Notes under the pieces: model-generated
The model's database searches: none
The model's input: the letters and a program-made list of their open reading frames with translations, nothing else
What the model was told of the DNA's origin: nothing
Made by a program: the position numbers and the translations under genes
In this document: positions 54,668 through 62,530 of the stretch, one piece after another
Numbering within the stretch: the first letter of the stretch is position 1
How the letters are laid out: the number at the start of each line of letters is the position of its first letter
Source: an uncultured Bacteroidota bacterium
GTDB lineage: Bacteria > Bacteroidota > Bacteroidia > AKYH767-A > OLB10
Length of the DNA stretch: 64,000 nucleotides
Direction of reading: 5' to 3'
Assembly (NCBI GenBank): GCA_900696575.1
Contig: CAADHD010000033.1
Span: 17,301 to 81,300 of the forward strand

Positions 54668-56494
54668 TTACCTGCTGTCAATTTTAATAAACCTTTTTAC
54701 TGCAGCACCTTTGTTTTTCAGTTTTATAATATATATCCCTTCCATTAATTCTCCAAGGTTAATGTGTAACGGACTTTCAAGTACAGGAACAATTTTAATC
54801 AGTCTTCCATCCACATTATAAATCAGCACTTGTTCTTCGAGCGGAATCCCGGCAAATTTCAGTATCACTGTTTCCGTTGCAGGATTCGGAAAAAGGCTCC
54901 ATTCATTCATTTCATTGCCCTTGCCTGCTCCCAGCGTTCCGCAATCATAGGTAACTGAAACAGCCGTTGTATCTGCCGGACAATCCGAGGCCGGGTTTAC
55001 CACCTTACATTCATACTTGCCTTCGGCTGTAATGAACAGCGTATCCTCATTGATCATCCAACTGAGCAGCGTATCATTTTTAAACCAATAAATATGTTCA
55101 GTTCCTGTAAGCGAACCGCTTGCATGAAGCACGGCAAAGGCTACCGTATCTCCAATGCAGGGATTACCAATAGCATCAAAATAATAACCCGACCATGGAG
55201 GCATAGCATAAAATGGTTGCGATAACTCCGTGCAGCCGTTCTGGGTTGTCAGTACCGAAAAAGACATTGCCGTATACTGCGCATAATCAGCCAGGTATGG
55301 CAGATTTTGTGCAACAGGGTATCCGTTATTCAGCCATTGAATGATAGTAGCCGGCTGAGTCCATAGTGTATCATAAGCACAAAGCCAGGGATTAGAAGTG
55401 TAAACCGTTGGCGTATGACTGCAAAACTGAATCACCGTATCCGTAAAACTGATGTGCAATCCCGTGTAATCGCAAACGGAGGTAGTCAGCGATATGGTAT
55501 AACTGCCATCTGCGATCCACGCATGCGATGGCGCAGCAGTAGTTGCAGTACTGCCATCATCAAAATCCCAAAAATAATTTTGCTTGATTCCATAATTTAT
55601 AGCCGTAAAATTTATCTGGTTATTACCCGCTCCGGCTTCGTAACGAAAATCAGAAACAGGAAGCACCCTGAAATCCCAGAGCGGAAGACTGTCATATACT
55701 ATCGTTTTGGCTGCATTTCTTATCAAGGCTGCATCGGCAGCATTTAATCCTGCATTAAAAGAAATCATGGCAGGATTTTTTTTAAAAATGGCTGCATAAA
55801 AACTACAGGCTGCCGCATAAGTACCTTCTGCTGAAGGATGGCTTTCATCAGGATGGTACAACTCAATTGCCGGGTGATATTGCCTCAGGTAATTCCATAC
55901 TGAAGAAACCGGAGACACTTCTGTATTAAGTGCAGCAGTTATGTTCATGTACCGTACCCGTAAGGTTGAATCCATACTTTGATAGGTACACATTACCGGA
56001 AACTGTGCGCAATTGGCGGCATCTCCGTTTTTTCTGCCCCAGCTCATGTAAGGCATTACCACTGCACACGGATTATACTGCTTTACCAGATTGTACAATG
56101 AATTCGCCCCGCTGTAAAACTGGCTCATCTGAATAACAGGCTCCTGACTTTGCCCCTGCAGCACCACAAAATCCCACCCGCCTGACATAATCTTGCTCTG
56201 GCTTATTGGGTCCTGAACGTGATCAATAAGCTGATACCCTCCCGGTGTATGACTGTCGAAAATAAGAGTATCTCCCGCTGACAATGCCAAATCATGAACC
56301 AACTGAGGAAGGTTGTTTACATAAGTGTAACTGTTCCCCAGAAAAAGCACTTTGTAAGTTATCTGCGCATCCATTTCGCTGACCGGAAAAAGCCCTGAGA
56401 AAATCAGAGCCAAACCCATTAGAAATTTATTACCGGCAAAACGAAATCCAATCATCAAAAGCCGTAACAGACTCAATTTTTTTTTGCGTTTCAT
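54668..56494 (-). CDS. Secreted SGNH-hydrolase-like protein with PKD and T9SS sorting domain
   Basis: 608 aa. Hydrophobic signal region after a basic start (FLMGLALIFSGLFPVSEMDAQ, about 24-44). SGNH-hydrolase-like domain (45-250): block I KVLFLGNSYTYVNNLP with Ser 55, WDFVVLQGQSQEP, and the terminal block YHPDESHPSAEGTYAA with Asp and His of the triad. A PKD-like domain (YFWDFDDGSTATTAAPSHAW, about 310-330) and Ig-like units follow. The C-terminus (WSLFPNPATETVILKF, IYNVDGRLIKIVPV, EGIYIIKLKNKGAAVKRFI) is a type A sorting domain. Esterase activity is inferred. The nearest upstream -7 element lies at 56555. Confidence 0.8.
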   Translation of the reverse strand: MKRKKKLSLLRLLMIGFRFAGNKFLMGLALIFSGLFPVSEMDAQITYKVLFLGNSYTYVNNLPQLVHDLALSAGDTLIFDSHTPGGYQLIDHVQDPISQSKIMSGGWDFVVLQGQSQEPVIQMSQFYSGANSLYNLVKQYNPCAVVMPYMSWGRKNGDAANCAQFPVMCTYQSMDSTLRVRYMNITAALNTEVSPVSSVWNYLRQYHPAIELYHPDESHPSAEGTYAAACSFYAAIFKKNPAMISFNAGLNAADAALIRNAAKTIVYDSLPLWDFRVLPVSDFRYEAGAGNNQINFTAINYGIKQNYFWDFDDGSTATTAAPSHAWIADGSYTISLTTSVCDYTGLHISFTDTVIQFCSHTPTVYTSNPWLCAYDTLWTQPATIIQWLNNGYPVAQNLPYLADYAQYTAMSFSVLTTQNGCTELSQPFYAMPPWSGYYFDAIGNPCIGDTVAFAVLHASGSLTGTEHIYWFKNDTLLSWMINEDTLFITAEGKYECKVVNPASDCPADTTAVSVTYDCGTLGAGKGNEMNEWSLFPNPATETVILKFAGIPLEEQVLIYNVDGRLIKIVPVLESPLHINLGELMEGIYIIKLKNKGAAVKRFIKIDSR

Positions 56495-56749
56495 TTATCT
56501 GATTTCATGCTTACATGCACCTGACTGCTACAATCATTAATGAAGAACTGCTTACAAATGTAAAAAAATCCTGCTGCTCTCCTTCCCGGCTCCCCAGGTT
56601 GTTAAAAGAAGCCTATACCGGTTCGCATTGCCAATGCAGTTTATACAAAGCACTCCTGCAGAAGTAAAATGATATGATTAACGGAATTTGGAGGATTAAT
56701 ACAAATTACTTTATTTAGGGGCGATGATTTGGATGGTATGGTAGTCAAT
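56495..56749. other. Non-coding stretch left of the tracrRNA
   Basis: The whole gap from the SGNH gene to cas9 is 375 bases (56495-56869). Apart from the -7 element at 56555 and the tracrRNA with its promoter at 56750-56846, nothing recognisable was seen; a plus-strand cas9 promoter probably lies here but no good TAnnTTTG match was found. Confidence 0.5.
56555..56562 (-). promoter_or_regulatory. -7 promoter element of the SGNH gene
   Basis: Minus strand reads TACATTTG (exact TAnnTTTG), 61 bases before the ATG at 56494. Confidence 0.4.
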
Positions 56750-56833
56750 AAAAAAGCCCCGCTGTTAAGTACAACGGGGAGGAAACTTGATGAGCAAGGC
56801 TCACTACGGAATAATCCTTATTGTGATTTGCTT
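56750..56833 (-). ncRNA. tracrRNA of the type II-C CRISPR system
   Basis: Read on the minus strand the element begins TTGAAGCAAATCACAATAAG. The anti-repeat GAAGCAAATCACAAT (56819-56833) pairs with the start of the CRISPR repeat (GTTGTGATTTGCTTTC as transcribed) over 15 positions including two wobbles. It is followed by GGATTATTCC, a short stem-loop equivalent to the nexus; a TGAGC/GCTCA stem with CTT loop (plus 56791-56803); and a terminator with stem 56757-56765/56771-56779 and an A-run on the plus strand (56750-56755, T-run in the RNA). About 84 nt. Partner of Cas9 and crRNA; processed with RNase III. An exact -7 promoter element sits directly ahead. The layout is that of Bacteroidota II-C tracrRNAs. 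Confidence 0.9.
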
Positions 56834-56838
56834 CAACG

Positions 56839-56846
56839 CAAAAATA
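56839..56846 (-). promoter_or_regulatory. -7 promoter element of the tracrRNA
   Basis: Minus strand reads TATTTTTG, an exact TAnnTTTG match, between the cas9 start (56870) and the anti-repeat. Expected start of transcription falls at about 56831-56833, at the first bases of the anti-repeat. Confidence 0.7.
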
Positions 56847-56869
56847 ATAATCTATAGTTAATTATCATT

Positions 56870-59800
56870 ATGGAAACAAAAAAAATTCTCGGTTTGGACA
56901 TCGGAACAAATTCAATTGGTGCTGCACTTATTAAAATGCCTATCTCAATCAATGACTTCGGAAAAGAAGGCGAAATACTGTGGCTTGGCAGTCGGATTGT
57001 ACCTTTTGATACAGAATATACCAAAGCCTATGAAGATGGGCAGAATGGAAGCCCTCAGGTGAAGACACCCGCAGCAAACAGAAGGTTAAAACGTGGTTCA
57101 CGCAGGTTAAAGCATCGCTATAAACTCCGTAGATCTCGTCTTATTAAAGTACTGAAATTGATTGGCTGGCTACCTAATGATTTTCCGCTTGATAATCCAC
57201 AACAAATCAAGAATATCATTCGTGAAAACAACGGACGATTTGATTTCCGGGTAAATCCTTGGTTGCCTTTTTCCACTGAAACTATAAATGAAGCCACTGA
57301 ACAACTTGGTGTAAAAGGGAAGACCAACGAAAAAGGCAGACCAATTATTCCTGAGGATTGGATTGTATATTATCTACGAAAAAAGGCATTGACAAAGAAA
57401 ATTACTGTTAAAGAACTCGCACGCATTCTTTTAATGATGAACCAGCGTAGAGGGTTTAAAAGCAGCAGAAAAGATTTACAGGATAATCAAATTCTGAGTT
57501 ATGTAGAATTTGAAAACCTCAAAGCCAGAATAGACAGTGGAGAGTTGCAGGAATATAAAAGAGGGGAAGGGCAGGAAAGAAAAACAAGATACGTTTCTAA
57601 TACCATTATTGAAAAAGTAGAACTTAAAAGTGATGAAAAAGACAAAAAAAATAAGTTGACATTCATAATTAAAGCAGCTGATCCAATAATTATACCTTGG
57701 GAAGTGAAAAGAAAAGAAAAGCCAGAGTGGACAGGAAAAGAAGTGAAACTACTGGTGGAGCAAAAGATAAACCGGAAGGGGGAGATAAAGCAAGAAAGCG
57801 ATCCAAAGCAACCGAAAGAAGATGACTGGACATTAATGATGACTGCACTTGACAATCAAATTGATGATTCAGGGAAATTTGTCGGTGAATTTTTCTGGGA
57901 TAAACTCGTTGAGAATGCTCAACGAAATGAGATTTATAAAATCCGTCAAAATGTAATTCGCAGGGAAAAATATCAGAAGGAATTGGAGGCCATCTGGGAA
58001 AGGCAAGTAGAATTGAGAAGAGTTGATGGAACTTTAGAAGAGTTGCTGCATGGTGATAAATTAGAAACAATTGCTTTAGCTCTTTACAGAAATAATGCTG
58101 CAAAACAGAAAGAATTAATTGATAAAGGGCTTTATCACACCTTAGCTAATGATATTATTTATTATCAGCGCGACCTGAAATCCCAGAAAGGCTCCATTTC
58201 AGAATGCCGTTATGAAAAAAGAATCGGAATAGAAAGAAGTGAAAATGGTGAATATCAAAAAACCGGAATTTACGGTTTGAAATGCGCTCCAAAATCAAGC
58301 CCTCTCTTTCAGGAATTTCGAATCTGGCAAGACATTCACAATATCCGAATCTTACAAAAGGAGCAAACAACAAACGGAACTACAAAGATTGATGTAGACG
58401 TTACGCGTTGTTTTTTGAATGAAAACAATAAAGATTCATTATTTGATTTGTTTGATTCACAGGCAGAAATTACGGAGAAAAGACTTTTTGACAAACTCAA
58501 TGAATTGAATCCTGAAATTCATTTAAATGAAGAACAATTCCGAATCAATCTTTTTACCAGTCGCAAATCTCTAAAAGGGAACGAAACAAAGGATGAATTC
58601 AGGAAAGTATTCAAAAAGTTTAATTGGGAGGAAAAAGGTAATTCCATTTTAAAAAATCCGGAACAATTCTTTGGCCTTTGGCATATACTATACTCCATTT
58701 CTTCATCCGACTTTGAAAAATCTAAAAAAGGAATTAAATCTGCCTTGAAAAAGCATTTCAGCGAAATGCCTGATGAAATTGTTGAAGCCCTTTCTGGACA
58801 AAAAGAATTTAAAAAAGATTATGCTTCCTATTCTTCAAAAGCGTTAAAAAAGCTACTCACCGTAATGCGCTGCGGAAAATATTGGAAATGGGATGCCATT
58901 GAAAACTGCCAAATCAAAACACCTGAATCACCAATTGAACATCCAAATAAAATCAAATTGTCTGATCGGATTGACAACATTATCAAAAACGGATGGGAAC
59001 GCGACATAAAGGTGGATAAGCGCACCGGTGAAATCATAGAGCAACGCAAGTTTACAGAGCGCAGACAGTTTTCCGGCTTGCCCGTATGGTTAGCAGGGTA
59101 TGTTGTTTATGGGCGGCACAGTGAAAGAGAGAATTCTGAGAAATATACCGCTGCGCAAATTCAACAGCTAAATGTGCTGCAACTTATTGAACCAAACAGC
59201 CTCAGGAATCCACTTGTGGAGCAGGTAGTGCGTGAAGCCGTTCTCATGGTAAAAGACATCTGCAACACCTTTGGACAACCTGATGAAATTCATATTGAAT
59301 TAGGCAGAGAGCTTAAAAAAAATGCCGAGCAACGGGCAGCTATCGCTGAAAGTAATTCAAAAAATCTCGAAGAAAAAAATCGGGCTAAAAAATTACTCAG
59401 CGAATTGCTGAATGATTCCTTCGAACATTATGATGAGCAAGGTAATAAAGTGTCAAAGAATTTTTCTGTTAAGCCCAACCCAAACAACCCCGTTGATATT
59501 GAAAAATTCAGGCTATATAAAAGTTGTGCACATTTTGAGTATGATTTAAAAGAAAAGAAACTTGATGACCAGGTTTGGATGGATAATATGTTTCGTGATG
59601 GAAAGAAGGAGCGTGTACCCACGAACGCAGAGGTGAAAAAGTACATTCTTTGGTTGTCTCAGAAATGTCGTTCTCCCTATACCGGAAAAATTATACCGTT
59701 AAGCAAGCTCTTTGACGAAAACTCTTATGAAAAGGAGCATATCATACCACAATCTCGTATGAAATATGATGCTATGGACAATTTGGTCATTGCAGAGGCT

Positions 59801-61726
59801 GGTGTAAACAAAGCAAAAGGTAATAAACTAGCTGCAATTTTCATATTAGAAGCTAACGGAAGTTGCGAACATGGCGGCATTAAATACCCGTTGCTCACTT
59901 ATGATGAATTTGCCACACATTGCAAAAAAACCTTTCGTGGCAAGAAGTATAAAAACCTAATGGCAACTGAAGTACCTGATGACTTTATCGAAAGGCAGAT
60001 TAACGACACACGCTACATTGGACGCAAGCTTGGAGAGTTACTTTATCCTTTTACTACCTCAAAAAGGATTGCTTCTGAAAAGGAAGCCAATGACATTGTT
60101 TTCACCATCGGCAGCATTACTTCTGAACTAAAAGGAAAATGGGGATTAAATAAAATATGGAAGAAATTGATCGAATCACGATTCAGAAGATTAGAGAAGC
60201 TGAATGGCAAGACCTATGTTTACCCGAATCAAAAAGATGCAAACGACATTGATTTTAATGTTCCGGAAATTCCTGATTTTGATAACAAGCGCATTGACCA
60301 CCGGCATCATGCACTCGATGCGCTGATTATCGCTGCAACCACCCGTGAACACATCCGCTATTTCAATACCCTTAATGCGGCTGATACAAGCGAAGAATGG
60401 AAGAATTTTCAACGCACTCTTTGCAAAAGAAAGATAAGGGAGTTTAATTCACCCTGGCCTACTTTCGTTAAAGATGCTAGAGAAAAACTTAGCGAAGTCA
60501 TAGTAACATTTAAGGCAAACAGACGAGTTGTTTCCAAGCCGTTCAACCGTTATATAAAATGGGTAAAAAGGCAAGATGGAATAATTGAAAAGCAAACACT
60601 CAGACAGCAATCTAATAAGAACTGGCTGTCTGTACGCAGATCAATGTTTAAAGAGCCGCAGGGTATAATCTTGATAAAACAAAAACGTGCCGTGAAAGTT
60701 GAAGATGCCATCCGGACACAAATTGAGTGGATGCAGGTTGAGCATGATGAGGAAAGGCGAAGAACTGCTCCGTATGTATATGACCAGACTGTGCGCCCGA
60801 TAATGAAAGAAATTATTGAAAAAACAATAGAATCGACCGGAATACCTCTTTCAAATACAGATAAATTGTTGAAAGCTATTAAGAATTATTATTTGAAAAA
60901 AAACAAGCAGGACAATGCTTATCGTATCGGTAATCAGCTATATGAAAAAATTACCATTGCTGAATTTGTACGCTATAAGGCAAAGCGGGTTAAACTTGAC
61001 AATTCGTTTGACGAAAGGAAAATTTCTAAAATTCCATACGCTGATAAATCACGAATCCCACTCTTACTGCAGCAGCATTTAAATGAAAGCGGTTCAAAAG
61101 ATGAAGCCTTTTCACCGGATGGTCTTGAAAAACTATCCCAAAAAAATCAAAATAAACCTATTCGTAAAGTTACCATTATGGATGGCGAGTTAAAAGAAGA
61201 ACTGCGCGATAATCTTTTTGGCAATAAATACATTGAAACCGATGCCGGTGCCAATGCCTACTTTGTGATATACGAGAATGAAAAAACAAAAGAGCGCAGC
61301 GTTATGTATTCTATCGCCACGCATAAAATAGTTGAACGAATTAAGCTTAATCTACCCGTTGCTGTTGCACAGGAAGGAAATAAAGTAATCTTGTTGCAAC
61401 CCAATGACCTTGTATATGTCCCTACAAATGAAGAATGGGAAAAACTGATAAATGGTGAACAAAATGTAATAGACTGGAGCAACAGAAAAGAAATAACTCA
61501 AAGAATTTACAGAGTGGTAAAAAGCACAGGCAAGCAATGCTTTTTCATTCCGGCAAATATTTCCAAACTGATTCTTCCGTATAAAAATTACGATGGAGAT
61601 AAAAAATTCGGTGAATTCGAAAGCCAAAACTGTTCTGAAAATACGATTGATGGAGCAATTCAAATAAAACAGCGGTGTATTAAACTTCGCATTCTTGACA
61701 GACTTGGCAACATTAAACCAGCTTAA
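56870..61726 (+). CDS. cas9: Type II-C CRISPR effector Cas9 (large form)
   Basis: 1618 aa RNA-guided DNA endonuclease. RuvC-I LGLDIGTNSIG (Asp10); arginine-rich bridge helix RRLKRGSRRLKHRYKLRRSR (71-90); recognition lobe about 100-790; RuvC-II EIHIELGRELKK (Glu810); HNH domain about 900-1010 with YEKEHIIPQSRMKYDAMDNL (His957; Asn971 and Asn980 in the usual places); RuvC-III DHRHHALDALIIAATT (His1147, Asp1150); then about 465 residues of C-terminal PAM-interacting region. All nuclease residues are present. The usual HNH Asp-His is Glu-His, common in II-C. At 1618 aa it is longer than many II-C Cas9s (about 1000-1500). A basic insertion near 258-320 (KPEWTGKEVKLLVEQKINRKGEI) in the REC region adds length. 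ATG start; the tracrRNA reads the other way from the same gap. Confidence 0.97.
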   Translation: METKKILGLDIGTNSIGAALIKMPISINDFGKEGEILWLGSRIVPFDTEYTKAYEDGQNGSPQVKTPAANRRLKRGSRRLKHRYKLRRSRLIKVLKLIGWLPNDFPLDNPQQIKNIIRENNGRFDFRVNPWLPFSTETINEATEQLGVKGKTNEKGRPIIPEDWIVYYLRKKALTKKITVKELARILLMMNQRRGFKSSRKDLQDNQILSYVEFENLKARIDSGELQEYKRGEGQERKTRYVSNTIIEKVELKSDEKDKKNKLTFIIKAADPIIIPWEVKRKEKPEWTGKEVKLLVEQKINRKGEIKQESDPKQPKEDDWTLMMTALDNQIDDSGKFVGEFFWDKLVENAQRNEIYKIRQNVIRREKYQKELEAIWERQVELRRVDGTLEELLHGDKLETIALALYRNNAAKQKELIDKGLYHTLANDIIYYQRDLKSQKGSISECRYEKRIGIERSENGEYQKTGIYGLKCAPKSSPLFQEFRIWQDIHNIRILQKEQTTNGTTKIDVDVTRCFLNENNKDSLFDLFDSQAEITEKRLFDKLNELNPEIHLNEEQFRINLFTSRKSLKGNETKDEFRKVFKKFNWEEKGNSILKNPEQFFGLWHILYSISSSDFEKSKKGIKSALKKHFSEMPDEIVEALSGQKEFKKDYASYSSKALKKLLTVMRCGKYWKWDAIENCQIKTPESPIEHPNKIKLSDRIDNIIKNGWERDIKVDKRTGEIIEQRKFTERRQFSGLPVWLAGYVVYGRHSERENSEKYTAAQIQQLNVLQLIEPNSLRNPLVEQVVREAVLMVKDICNTFGQPDEIHIELGRELKKNAEQRAAIAESNSKNLEEKNRAKKLLSELLNDSFEHYDEQGNKVSKNFSVKPNPNNPVDIEKFRLYKSCAHFEYDLKEKKLDDQVWMDNMFRDGKKERVPTNAEVKKYILWLSQKCRSPYTGKIIPLSKLFDENSYEKEHIIPQSRMKYDAMDNLVIAEAGVNKAKGNKLAAIFILEANGSCEHGGIKYPLLTYDEFATHCKKTFRGKKYKNLMATEVPDDFIERQINDTRYIGRKLGELLYPFTTSKRIASEKEANDIVFTIGSITSELKGKWGLNKIWKKLIESRFRRLEKLNGKTYVYPNQKDANDIDFNVPEIPDFDNKRIDHRHHALDALIIAATTREHIRYFNTLNAADTSEEWKNFQRTLCKRKIREFNSPWPTFVKDAREKLSEVIVTFKANRRVVSKPFNRYIKWVKRQDGIIEKQTLRQQSNKNWLSVRRSMFKEPQGIILIKQKRAVKVEDAIRTQIEWMQVEHDEERRRTAPYVYDQTVRPIMKEIIEKTIESTGIPLSNTDKLLKAIKNYYLKKNKQDNAYRIGNQLYEKITIAEFVRYKAKRVKLDNSFDERKISKIPYADKSRIPLLLQQHLNESGSKDEAFSPDGLEKLSQKNQNKPIRKVTIMDGELKEELRDNLFGNKYIETDAGANAYFVIYENEKTKERSVMYSIATHKIVERIKLNLPVAVAQEGNKVILLQPNDLVYVPTNEEWEKLINGEQNVIDWSNRKEITQRIYRVVKSTGKQCFFIPANISKLILPYKNYDGDKKFGEFESQNCSENTIDGAIQIKQRCIKLRILDRLGNIKPA

Positions 61727-61794
61727 ATGATAAGGTGCTTCTATAACTTCAAACTATCATGGACACCCATTCTTGAAACATCAACATTAAACCA

Positions 61795-62418
61795 ATGCAA
61801 CCCCTGCTTCCCGGCTGTACTTACCACATTTACAACCAAGCCAACAGCAGCGATAATATCTTTCGCGAAGTAAAAAACTATCCTTTATTTCTTCAGAAAT
61901 ACGAAAAACACATAGCCCCCATTGCTGAAACTTTTGCATGGTGCCTGATGCCTTACCACTTCCATCTGCTCTTAAAAATCCATAACGAAAATACTTTATT
62001 AAATAAATTTCCAAACCTTCAAGGTTTCAAAAACCTTGAAGGTTTGGAACAATTAATCAACCGTTTTATCGCTAAACAATCTCCCAATCTCTTCAACAGC
62101 TACTCCAAATCTATTAACAAAGTTTACTCCCGCAGAGGCTCTCTTTTCAACCCTCGGTTCAAACGTAAATTGATTTCTTCCGATGACCAGTTCCGTGATA
62201 CCTTTCTCTACATCCATCTTAACCCGGTTAAACATGGTTTTACTGATCATGAACATAACTGGCCTCATTCTTCCTTTCATATTTACGCCTCCTGCCTGTC
62301 TGACAGTTTTATCAACCTCAACCATTCCATACAGATGTTCGGCAATTACCGGAACCTTCTTTACTGCATGAATAAAAAAAGAAATAAAATACTCTCGTTA
62401 AAAGAAGAGTTCTACTAA
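61795..62418 (+). mobile_element. RAYT/Y1-type HUH transposase gene between cas9 and cas1
   Basis: 207 aa, IS200-like/REP-associated tyrosine transposase family. Seen: N-terminal LLPGCTYHIYNQANSSDNIF, the HUH motif PYHFHLLLKI (His55, His57), SPNLFNSYSKSINKVYSRRGSLFNPRFKRKLI, and the catalytic-tyrosine motif FLYIHLNPVKHGF (Tyr139). Such proteins make single-strand nicks with a 5'-phosphotyrosine link and are often domesticated single genes without terminal repeats; none was seen here. The frame is intact. It lies 68 bases after cas9 and 112 before cas1, on the same strand. A perfect palindrome is embedded at residues 73-84, in a part that is variable in the family. Confidence 0.88.
62011..62047 (+). 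repeat. Perfect palindrome (17-base arms) within the transposase gene, REP-like
   Basis: Left arm CCAAACCTTCAAGGTTT (62011-62027), loop CAA, right arm AAACCTTGAAGGTTTGG (62031-62047). Each arm is itself nearly palindromic (AAACCTT-C-AAGGTTT). The insertion keeps the frame and codes PNLQGFKNLEGL. The ACCTTGAAGGT core resembles the dispersed palindromes associated with RAYT genes in Bacteroidota (family knowledge). Confidence 0.9.
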
Positions 62419-62431
62419 TCCATAAAAACGT

Positions 62432-62496
62432 AGGTTTTGCAAACCTTGGATGTTTTAATTGTTGGATAAATAATTTTTAAATAGGTTCGTAAACCT
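62432..62496 (+). repeat. Short REP-like inverted repeats before cas1
   Basis: AGGTTT-TGC-AAACCT (62432-62446) and AGGTT-CGTA-AACCT (62483-62496) share the AGGTTT/AAACCT core of the palindrome in the transposase gene. They lie in the AT-rich 112-base gap between the transposase stop and cas1. They may be degenerate copies of the same element. Confidence 0.45.
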
Positions 62497-62530
62497 TAAA
62501 TTTATTTAAGCGGATAAAAAATAAAAACCG

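Noticed and set aside
56819..56833. Repeat-like sequence upstream of cas9 read as a degenerate second CRISPR array
   Set aside because: Only one copy, followed by nexus-like stems and a terminator; it is the tracrRNA anti-repeat.
61727..61794. Left border of an insertion sequence
   Set aside because: No terminal inverted repeat or target duplication could be found beside the transposase gene.
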